Shown here: positions 1-5,659 of the stretch, in pieces
How the letters are laid out: every line of letters begins with the position of its first letter
Numbering within the stretch: position 1 is the stretch's first letter
Source: JALHFZ01 sp964483085
Lineage (GTDB): Bacteria; Synergistota; Synergistia; Synergistales; Aminobacteriaceae
Assembly: GCA_964483085.1 (NCBI GenBank)
Contig: CAYZZX010000097.1
Span: 1-5,659, forward strand
Length of the DNA: 5,659 bases
Direction of reading: 5' to 3'
Notes under the pieces: generated by a model
Seen by the model: the letters and a program-made list of their open reading frames with translations, nothing else
The model's database searches: none
What the model was told of the DNA's origin: nothing
Made by a program: the position numbers and the translations under genes

Positions 1-1
1 C

Positions 2-1216
2 ACCCGTGAATTAGCCGCACTGGCCCGGGAGATGGGGGTGAAGATCATCGAAAACGCCGTCGCCACCCGCCTCCTTCTCGAGGACGGAGGAGCGGCAGGG
101 GTGGAATGGATCGACTGGAAGACCGGTAAGGGGTACCGGAAGAAAGCCTCGTCGGTCATACTCGCCTCCGGGGGCGGCGGGCGGATCTACCCCCGGACGG
201 GCAACCCCGCACGGATGACCGGGGATGGCTACTCTCTGGCTCTTGACGCCGGTCTTGACCTGGTGGACATGGAATACGTCCAGTTTTATCCTCTCGGATG
301 GAACCAGAAGGGGTATCCCCTCTGGATGATAGGACTCGATATTCTTGACTTTATTCCCGTCACGAATGAACACGGAGATGAGTACGTCCTCGATGCCATC
401 CGGTCATGGGGGATCAAAAGCGGACGAGAGGCTAACATCGTCGCCCGGGATACAACGGCTATTCTTCTCGACCTCCACGAACGGAAGGGAGGCGCGACCT
501 TCCTCCACCTCGAAAAGCTCAGAGAGGAGGACCTCCACGACCCCTATATTATGATGTCCCTCAAGATCGACCTGCCTCCGGAAAAAAGAGCGGAGCCCGT
601 GAAAGTCAGCCCCCTGCAGCATTACTTCTCGGGAGGAATACCCATCGACGGAGAGGGGCGGACCGCCCTGCCCGGACTCTACGCCTGCGGTGAGGTCACC
701 GGAGGGGTGGACGGTGCGAGCCGCATGGGTGGAAACGCCCTTACGAACATCGTGACCTTCGGCTTCCGCGCCGGTTCGGCCGCCGCTGAAGAGCCCTTCT
801 CCGGAAGAGGTAGCTCGGAGATGCTTTCCTTCGATCCCTCCTTTCAAAACTTCTCATCTGAGAGTGGAGAAGTTCCCGCAGAGGTTCGGCGGGTTCTGGG
901 GGAGGCCGTTGAAAGAGGACTTGGCCTCTGCAGGAGTGGGGAAGGGATAGCCCGGTGCCTCGATGAGATTGCCGGAGTGGAAGAGAGAGGGCGTACCCTG
1001 AAGGTGAATACATCGATAGACCTGCTCCATGCCCTTGAGATGGAAGGGCTGTTCGCCACTGCAAAATCCGTCGGTGCAGCGGCTCTTCTCAGGGAGGAAA
1101 GCCGGGGAGTGCAGTACCGGGAGGATTTTCCCGGCGAGCGGCCCGAGTGGAAGCGGCAGATTCTGTGTGGTAAAAAAAACGGTATCATCACTGCCCGCCC
1201 GGGAAAGACCCTCTAA
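2..1216 (+). CDS. FAD-dependent oxidoreductase, fumarate reductase/succinate dehydrogenase flavoprotein family (5' partial)
   Basis: The reading frame is open to the left edge, so the ATG at 32 is an internal methionine. 404 residues are visible; family members usually have about 550, so the N-terminal dinucleotide-binding segment is missing. Numbering visible residues from base 2, I see TGDGYSLALDAG (73-84), QFYP (94-97), ARD (148-150), HYFSGG (207-212), the FAD-contacting LYACGE (226-231), GASRMGGN (238-245) and ESRG...YREDFP (366-377) in the helical C-terminal domain. By motif alignment, R149, H207 and R241 match E. coli FrdA Arg287, His355 and Arg390, which bind and protonate the dicarboxylate. 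The FrdA His232 position is Tyr96, and no TEGARG-like segment follows it. The family transfers hydride between FAD and the C=C bond of a substrate. The substrate here is unknown: a fumarate-type reductase, another 2-enoate reductase or an aspartate-oxidase relative are possible. No signal peptide or haem domain can be judged because the N-terminus is absent. The family is secure; the substrate is not. Confidence 0.85.
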   Translation, partial: TRELAALAREMGVKIIENAVATRLLLEDGGAAGVEWIDWKTGKGYRKKASSVILASGGGGRIYPRTGNPARMTGDGYSLALDAGLDLVDMEYVQFYPLGWNQKGYPLWMIGLDILDFIPVTNEHGDEYVLDAIRSWGIKSGREANIVARDTTAILLDLHERKGGATFLHLEKLREEDLHDPYIMMSLKIDLPPEKRAEPVKVSPLQHYFSGGIPIDGEGRTALPGLYACGEVTGGVDGASRMGGNALTNIVTFGFRAGSAAAEEPFSGRGSSEMLSFDPSFQNFSSESGEVPAEVRRVLGEAVERGLGLCRSGEGIARCLDEIAGVEERGRTLKVNTSIDLLHALEMEGLFATAKSVGAAALLREESRGVQYREDFPGERPEWKRQILCGKKNGIITARPGKTL

Positions 1217-1227
1217 GAATTCCGACA

Positions 1228-1264
1228 AGAAAAGGCCGGCCCCGTTTCCGGGCCGGCCTTTTCT
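1228..1264. terminator. Bidirectional intrinsic terminator between convergent genes
   Basis: A perfect 15-bp inverted repeat (arms 1228-1242 and 1250-1264) encloses a 7-base loop. The arm core is GGCCGGCCC, flanked by A's on the left and T's on the right, so either strand gives a G+C-rich hairpin followed by a U-rich tract (TTTTCTGTTCTT on +, TTTTCTTGT on -). It lies 11 bases after the flavoprotein stop and 65 bases after the stop of the minus-strand fusion gene. It should end both units and limit antisense read-through. I see no promoter or small gene in the rest of the 113-base interval 1217-1329. Confidence 0.88.
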
Positions 1265-1329
1265 GTTCTTGTACACTGTGAATATGGAGTGAGTTCGGGG
1301 AGGCTCTCTCCTTTGAAATTCGAGAGCTT

Positions 1330-4300
1330 CTACCCCTGGGCTACCGGGTTTGCCGGGATGCGGCCGCCTCTGGCGGATGCTGCGGCGGAGAGGAATTCCG
1401 TAATATTCCCCCCGGTCTTCTTCCTCAGGGGCCCCCGGTGTATCCGGAGGCTTCTCCCCTCGAGATTCATCACGGTTCCCTCTTTTTCGATCCACGGAAG
1501 AAGGGGCAGGAGAACAGAGGCCTCCTTCGAGAGGGGAGAGAGTTCAGAGGAGAGTACGGCATACTCCCTGTCGTCGAGATCCTCTTCCGAGAAGCCCGCC
1601 GCTTCAGGGGTGACGCCAAGGAAGAGAAGGGACCTCTTTTTATCGTCCTTCACGGAGTTGTAAAGATCGTCGAGGGAGGAGATGGAAGGAAAGATCGAAA
1701 GAAGATCGACTGTTCCGGAATCCCGGTAGAGGAGGAGGTAATTTCCTCCGGCAAGGGCTTCGACGGCGTCGAAAGCCTCATTTACGGGGGCATCCGGGCT
1801 GATGAGGGTCATGGGTTTTTTTGCACCTGCAAGGAGGGCAGCCCCCCGCAGGACCTCAGCGGCATCCAGTCCGGTTCCCTGAAGAAGAGTCTTGAGAGCG
1901 AGAGGCTTCTTCCCCTGAGCTGCCTTGACCGCCAGAGTAAGGGCGTTCAGGGCCTGCTCCTTTGTTCCCTCGGCGGGGATCAGTATCACGCTGTCTCCCC
2001 GGGTCATTCTGCCGGGAGTGTCCCCGAGGTAGACTATGGCAGAAGAACGCTTGCGTGCGGCTTTCCTGAGCCAGGATGTCAGCACGGGCTGTTTATCGTC
2101 CGTGTCGGTCCACAGCATCAGGTAGGCATCGGCCTCGTTGAAGGTGCCGTAGGTGGATTTTATGATCCCCTTTCGCAGAGCAGCCTCCTCCAGGAAGGGA
2201 AGATACTCAGCTCCCTCCTGGGCCGCAAGGGGGGCTTCGGGATCATAAAGGTCCCGGAACTCCTTGATAGCCCGTGTCTCCTGCCCTGTGAGGGAGGAGG
2301 AGAGGACAAAGGCCGTTTTGCTCTTTTCCAGAAACTTGTGAAGGGCTTTCAACCCCTCCGCTTCGCTGACTGCTTCGCCGTACAGAGCCGGATCGAAATT
2401 TCCGCTCTCTTCTATCTCCCGGTAATCGTATCGTCCCTTCGAGCAGCAGTAGCCGAAGGCGGGGGAGAGGGGGTCATCAAGGTCCGTTGTGATCCGGACG
2501 ATACGGGTGCGGTTCTGGTCGAGATTGAGATCGAGTTCGCACCCCACGGAACAGAGCTGGCAGGTGGTCTTCTGAATTTCAGGCACCTCAAGGTGAGGCC
2601 ATCGAGGAGCTTTCTTTTCTATAAGGGCGCCCACGGGGCATACCTGGGTGCACAGGCCGCAGAAGGTGCAGTCTGATTTCTCGAGGTCGTTGAAGAACTC
2701 GGCGGTGAGGACCGAGTCAAAGCCCCGTTTCGCGATGTCGATGGCGTGGAATCCGGCAATTTCGTCGCAGGCCCGGACGCACTTAGCGCAGAGGACGCAT
2801 TTGTCCATGTCCCGGACGTAGTATTCATTTACGTCCTCGTATTTCTCGAGATGGGCTCCTTCAAAGTCCTCGGGCCTTACCTCGTGGGTCGTGGCGAACT
2901 TTCGAAGGCGGCATTCAAAAACGTCCTGGCAGCCGCACTCCATGCAGCGGGAGGCGTCCTCGAGGGTCTGCTCCTCCGTCAGTCCGGTGTTGTACTCGAT
3001 GAAGGGTTTTGCCAGCCGGGTTTCGCCGCTGACGTGCTGCACGTACTGCCTCTCGGTCTTCTCTATATCTGTAAAATCCTCGGGGCCGAGGTCCTTCTGG
3101 ACGATGTCGTAGAAGAAGGGCTTCTTCGGACGCCCATGAGTCAGGTAGTGGTCCATGGAGTCCGCCGCCCAATGGCCGTTCCCGATGGCCTCTATGGCGA
3201 TCTTCGCCCCGGTCTGCTGGTCGCCGCAGACGAGCACTCCCGGAAGGGGCGTTTCGTAGTCGGGCCCCACCTTCATCTTCCAGCCGTCGTGGAGATCTTC
3301 TGAAAGACCGGTAAAGTCGATGCCCTGCCCCACTGCGGCGATGACGGTATCCACCTCGAGGGTAAAGGTCTCTCCCGTGGGTACGGGGCGTCTGCGCCCT
3401 GAAGCGTCCGGTTCGCCCAGAGTCATACGCTCACAAATAAGCCTTTCCGCTTTTCCGTCTCCCTCCACAGTATGAGGAGCTGAAAGGAAAAGGAATGTTA
3501 TTCCTTCTTCCATGGCTTCCTCTATTTCGAGATCGTCGGCGGGCATCTCCTCCCGGGAGCGGCGGTAGAGAAGGGTGACCTCCTCTGCGCCGAGGCGGCG
3601 GGCCGACCGGCAGGCGTCCATGGCGGTATTGCCTCCGCCGATGACGGCGACGCGTTTCCCTATTTCAACCGAGGGCTTCGTCTTCACATCGTACAGGAAA
3701 TTGATGCCTCCGAGCACTCCGGAAAGGTCCTCTCCGGGTATTCCCATGGGGAAAGATTTCCAGCACCCCATGGCGAGGAGAACGCCGTCGTAGTCCCGGC
3801 GAAGGTCATCAAGAGTCATGTCCTTGCCGAGGGCCATGCCCGTCTTCACTTCTGTTCCATGGGCGAGAAGCCAGTCGATCTCAGTCTGCAAAATATCCTG
3901 GGGGAGGCGGTAGTCGGGAATGCCGTAGCGCATCATCCCGCCGAGGAGCTGTTCTCTTTCGTAGATCACCGTCCGGTACCCCATGAGACTGAGATAGTAT
4001 GCAGCGGAGAGCCCTGCCGGGCCTCCGCCCACGATGGCCACAGACTTTCCGTTTGGCTTGATCTCGGGGATGAACCCCATGGAGCCAGTCTTGATCCCCC
4101 AGTCGCCCACGAAGCGCTTGATCTCTCTGATGGAGACGGCGGTATCGTCAACGAAGTTGCGACGGCACTTTTCCTCGCAGGGAGCGGGACAGACCCGGCC
4201 GATGCAGGCGGGAAGGGTGACGTGATGATGAAGCACATCGAGGGATTCGCCGTATTTTCCCTGAGCGGCCAGATTGATATAGGCCTCCACATTTCCCGTG

Positions 4301-4632
4301 GCGGGGCAGGTCAGAGTGCACGGAGGGCGGCAGTCTCCCACATGGTCGGAGAGTAGAAGTTCAAGGCCCGTTCTGCGGGCGCTGATGGCCCGCTCGGAAT
4401 CGGTCTTGATGACCATATCCGGAGCGATGGTGTTGGCGCACGCCCGAAGGAGAGTCCGTGCCCCCTCCACTTCCACAAGGCAGATGGAACAGCCTCCGTG
4501 GAGGCTGAGGTGGGGGTCGTAACAGAGGGTTGGTACTTCCACTCCGCAGTCGGTGCAGAGGTCGAGGATCTTTTGCCCCGAATATCCGTAGACTGTTTTT
4601 CCGTTCAAAGTTACCTTTATGTTTTTTATCAT
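1330..4632 (-). CDS. Large multi-Fe-S, GltD-like FAD/NAD(P) and molybdopterin-like fusion subunit (StnC-like, putative electron-bifurcating transhydrogenase)
   Basis: 1100 residues, cytoplasmic, with no signal peptide or membrane segment. Domains in order: (1) residues 1-80, NuoG/HydA-type [2Fe-2S] domain with C37, C48, C51, C65; (2) residues 97-156, a Cys-rich helical segment with H97, C101, C105, C109, C143, C148, C152, C156 that merges the NuoG His/Cys site with the GltD N-terminal Fe-S domain (GRVCPAPCEEKC); (3) residues 195-500, GltD/NfnB-like module with FAD motif GGGPAG (202-207), a second nucleotide motif GGGNTAMD (332-339) followed by YRRSREEMPA (356-365), whose arginines fit NADP(H), and the FAD-contacting CGD (469-471); (4) C563, C566, C568, C574, an extra cysteine motif; (5) residues 612-665, two CxxCxxCxxxC ferredoxin motifs; (6) residues 691-730, molybdopterin-type Fe4S4 (C691, C694, C698, C729 or C730, then KGR); (7) residues 745-1100, a shortened molybdopterin-oxidoreductase-like domain ending with the family's EGT..N.EGR motif. 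No H-cluster motifs are present, so it is not a hydrogenase. The upstream NuoF-like gene and this architecture fit the large subunit of a Sporomusa-type transhydrogenase. Automated labels such as formate dehydrogenase alpha or glutamate synthase small chain would each describe only part of it. Domain calls are firm; the complex assignment is inference. Confidence 0.9.
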   Translation of the reverse strand: MIKNIKVTLNGKTVYGYSGQKILDLCTDCGVEVPTLCYDPHLSLHGGCSICLVEVEGARTLLRACANTIAPDMVIKTDSERAISARRTGLELLLSDHVGDCRPPCTLTCPATGNVEAYINLAAQGKYGESLDVLHHHVTLPACIGRVCPAPCEEKCRRNFVDDTAVSIREIKRFVGDWGIKTGSMGFIPEIKPNGKSVAIVGGGPAGLSAAYYLSLMGYRTVIYEREQLLGGMMRYGIPDYRLPQDILQTEIDWLLAHGTEVKTGMALGKDMTLDDLRRDYDGVLLAMGCWKSFPMGIPGEDLSGVLGGINFLYDVKTKPSVEIGKRVAVIGGGNTAMDACRSARRLGAEEVTLLYRRSREEMPADDLEIEEAMEEGITFLFLSAPHTVEGDGKAERLICERMTLGEPDASGRRRPVPTGETFTLEVDTVIAAVGQGIDFTGLSEDLHDGWKMKVGPDYETPLPGVLVCGDQQTGAKIAIEAIGNGHWAADSMDHYLTHGRPKKPFFYDIVQKDLGPEDFTDIEKTERQYVQHVSGETRLAKPFIEYNTGLTEEQTLEDASRCMECGCQDVFECRLRKFATTHEVRPEDFEGAHLEKYEDVNEYYVRDMDKCVLCAKCVRACDEIAGFHAIDIAKRGFDSVLTAEFFNDLEKSDCTFCGLCTQVCPVGALIEKKAPRWPHLEVPEIQKTTCQLCSVGCELDLNLDQNRTRIVRITTDLDDPLSPAFGYCCSKGRYDYREIEESGNFDPALYGEAVSEAEGLKALHKFLEKSKTAFVLSSSLTGQETRAIKEFRDLYDPEAPLAAQEGAEYLPFLEEAALRKGIIKSTYGTFNEADAYLMLWTDTDDKQPVLTSWLRKAARKRSSAIVYLGDTPGRMTRGDSVILIPAEGTKEQALNALTLAVKAAQGKKPLALKTLLQGTGLDAAEVLRGAALLAGAKKPMTLISPDAPVNEAFDAVEALAGGNYLLLYRDSGTVDLLSIFPSISSLDDLYNSVKDDKKRSLLFLGVTPEAAGFSEEDLDDREYAVLSSELSPLSKEASVLLPLLPWIEKEGTVMNLEGRSLRIHRGPLRKKTGGNITEFLSAAASARGGRIPANPVAQG

Positions 4633-4643
4633 TGTAGGTAGAG

Positions 4644-4650
4644 TCCTCCC
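4644..4650 (-). promoter_or_regulatory. Ribosome binding site of the large fusion gene
   Basis: Read on the minus strand, GGGAGGA ends 11 bases before the ATG at 4632-4630. It lies entirely in the 26-base gap after the TAA of the NuoF-like gene. It supports this ATG as the true start, as does the [2Fe-2S] domain beginning right at the N-terminus. The short gap with its own ribosome site and no room for a promoter indicates co-transcription of the two genes. Confidence 0.75.
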
Positions 4651-4658
4651 GGTAAGCG

Positions 4659-5659
4659 TTATTGCACTGAAATCGCATCAACCGGGCAGACTTGTTTGCA
4701 CATACCGCACCGGATGCATTGGTCGTCGTTTATGAAGTGAGGCTTTTTCACTTCGCCGTCGATACAGGAGACTGGGCAGTTCTTGGCGCACCGGGTGCAT
4801 CCGATGCACACCGCAGGATCGATGACATAGCGGATGAGGCTCGGGCACACTCCGGCGGGGCATTTTTTATCCTGTATATGGGCCACATATTCCTCCCGGA
4901 AGTATTTCAGGGTGGTAAGTATCGGGTTCGGAGCAGTCTGGCCGAGGCCGCAGAGGGAGCCCTCCTTCACCTTTGCAGCGAGTTCCAGCAGCGTATCAAG
5001 GTCCTTCATCTCCCCCTTACCCAGAGAGATTTTTTGAAGAATCTCGAGCATCCGTTTCGTGCCGATGCGGCAGAAGGGGCATTTTCCGCAGGACTCCTTC
5101 TGAGTGAACTCGAGGAAGAACTTCGCCACGTCGACGATGCAGGTCGTATCGTCCATGACCACGAGGCCGCCCGATCCCATGATGGCGCCGAGGGCCGTCA
5201 GAGTCTCGTAGCTCACGGGGGTGTCAAGATGCTCCTCCGCGAGGCAGCCGCCGCTGGGTCCGCCGATCTGTACGGCCTTGAACTTCCGGTCGTTCAGAAT
5301 TCCGCCGCCGATATCATAGATAATCTCCCGGAGGGTGGTCCCCATGGCAACTTCCACGAGGCCCGTATGCTTCACCTTTCCGGTGAGGGCGAAGACCTTC
5401 GTCCCCTTGGATTTCTCCGTCCCCATAGAGGCATACCACTCGCCCCCGTTAGCGATGATCTGGGGAACGTTCGCCCAGGTCTCAACGTTGTTGATGTTCG
5501 TGGGGTGCCCCCACAGTCCGGAGTTCGCGGGAAAGGGAGGACGTGGCCGGGGCATCCCCCGCCCCCCCTCGATGGAGGCCATGAGGGCCGTCTCTTCGCC
5601 GCAAACGAAGGCTCCGGCACCCTCCTTCACGTGGAGCGTGAAGGAGAAGGGCGTGTCCA
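4659..5659 (-). CDS. nuoF: NuoF/HydB-type NAD(H)-binding FMN and iron-sulfur subunit (5' partial; StnB-like)
   Basis: The frame stays open to the right edge (reading DTPFSFTLH before the GTG at 5630), so that GTG is internal and the N-terminus, with the glycine-rich FMN/NADH motif, lies outside. 332 residues are visible, numbered from the edge. GAGAFVCGEETALMASIEG (13-31) is the NuoF nucleotide-site motif, followed by the SLBB region and GGPSGGC (132-138). The [4Fe-4S] site has C190, C193, C196 and C236. H260, C266 and C271 (KCPAGVC) match the spacing I recall for the zinc-site ligands of HydB. The C-terminus is a two-cluster ferredoxin (C284, C287, C290, C294 and C314, C317, C320, C324). Complex I NuoF normally lacks this ferredoxin tail; soluble HydB-type bifurcating subunits have it. 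The protein should take electrons from or deliver them to NAD(H) at FMN and exchange them with ferredoxin. The downstream gene, 26 bases away, encodes the large partner. A NuoE-like [2Fe-2S] subunit is expected upstream, outside the window. Family certain; role in an Stn-type complex inferred. Confidence 0.92.
   Translation of the reverse strand, partial: DTPFSFTLHVKEGAGAFVCGEETALMASIEGGRGMPRPRPPFPANSGLWGHPTNINNVETWANVPQIIANGGEWYASMGTEKSKGTKVFALTGKVKHTGLVEVAMGTTLREIIYDIGGGILNDRKFKAVQIGGPSGGCLAEEHLDTPVSYETLTALGAIMGSGGLVVMDDTTCIVDVAKFFLEFTQKESCGKCPFCRIGTKRMLEILQKISLGKGEMKDLDTLLELAAKVKEGSLCGLGQTAPNPILTTLKYFREEYVAHIQDKKCPAGVCPSLIRYVIDPAVCIGCTRCAKNCPVSCIDGEVKKPHFINDDQCIRCGMCKQVCPVDAISVQ

Noticed and set aside
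1300..1330. A 9-bp inverted repeat (one G-U pair, 13-base loop) ending at the stop codon of the large fusion gene
   Set aside because: The stem is weak and no T-run follows it. The much stronger hairpin at 1228-1264 explains termination.
854..1495. A 213-codon minus-strand frame spanning the convergent junction
   Set aside because: It crosses the terminator and overlaps the ends of both well-supported genes. Its translation is rich in Arg, Pro and Ser with no domain, as expected for a shadow frame.
1438..2676. A 412-codon open frame on the + strand opposite the large fusion gene
   Set aside because: It is in exact codon register with the minus-strand gene, so it can only be closed by TTA, CTA or TCA codons on the coding strand, which are rare in G+C-rich genes. 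The frames 2746-3303 and 3859-4356 share this register. The translation shows no known domain and the minus-strand protein is clearly real.
1330..4632. Possible [FeFe]-hydrogenase (HydA) or formate dehydrogenase catalytic subunit
   Set aside because: The N-terminal Fe-S domains resemble HydA, but no H-cluster motif (TSCCP, MPC or the ExMxCxxGC type) is present. The molybdopterin-like part is too short and lacks a recognisable Mo/W ligand.
1330..4632. Small subunit of glutamate synthase (GltD)
   Set aside because: Only residues of about 97-500 match that family. The flanking NuoG-like and ferredoxin domains and the NuoF-like neighbour do not fit glutamate synthesis, and no GltB-like gene is in the window.
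5372..5620. An 82-codon minus-strand frame within the NuoF-like gene
   Set aside because: It is an alternate frame of a strongly conserved coding region, and its composition is that of an out-of-frame read.
1..5659. CRISPR arrays, tRNA or rRNA genes, insertion sequences, attachment sites, riboswitches
   Set aside because: Nearly all bases are covered by three conserved coding genes. No direct repeat arrays, transposase genes or RNA-gene structure were seen in the two short intergenic gaps.

Overview
The window holds two oppositely oriented transcription units that converge on a shared terminator. It is compact, G+C-rich (about 60% by eye) and bacterial in style, with strong GGGAGGA-type ribosome binding, and it is rich in iron-sulfur proteins. 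The gene content points to a strict anaerobe with a ferredoxin/NAD(P)-based metabolism. Fermenters of the Synergistota or acetogen-like Firmicutes would fit, but the taxon is a guess from gene style, not something the sequence proves.

Left part (2-1216, + strand): the C-terminal two thirds or so of a flavoprotein of the fumarate reductase / succinate dehydrogenase / L-aspartate oxidase superfamily. Its N-terminal FAD-binding segment lies before the window. It keeps the FAD-binding GE motif, the HY..GG histidine, two arginines matching the fumarate reductase active site and the C-terminal ESRG signature. It has QFYP where fumarate and succinate enzymes have QFHP, and it lacks a recognisable TEGARG segment, so its substrate may not be fumarate or succinate.

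Middle (1217-1329): a short convergent intergenic region with a long G+C-rich inverted repeat at 1228-1264, which should act as a terminator on both strands.

Right part (1330-5659, - strand): two genes of one operon, read right to left. First comes a NuoF/HydB-type FMN, NAD(H) and Fe-S subunit (4659 to the window edge, N-terminus missing). After 26 bases comes an 1100-residue fusion protein (1330-4632). The fusion joins a NuoG/HydA-type [2Fe-2S] domain, a GltD/NfnB-type FAD and NADP(H) module, a two-cluster ferredoxin domain, and a molybdopterin-oxidoreductase-like C-terminus that keeps its Fe4S4 site but is much too short for a normal Mo/W catalytic domain. This architecture and gene order match the Sporomusa-type electron-bifurcating transhydrogenase (Stn; NuoE-like, NuoF-like, large GltD-containing subunit).

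Proposed joint function (inference): the NuoF-like subunit exchanges electrons with NAD(H) and ferredoxin, and the large subunit passes them through an Fe-S chain to its GltD module for NADP(H). The complex would thus link the NADH, ferredoxin and NADPH pools. A NuoE-like [2Fe-2S] subunit gene is predicted just beyond the right edge. The flavoprotein on the left is a separate unit with no visible operonic link to this system.
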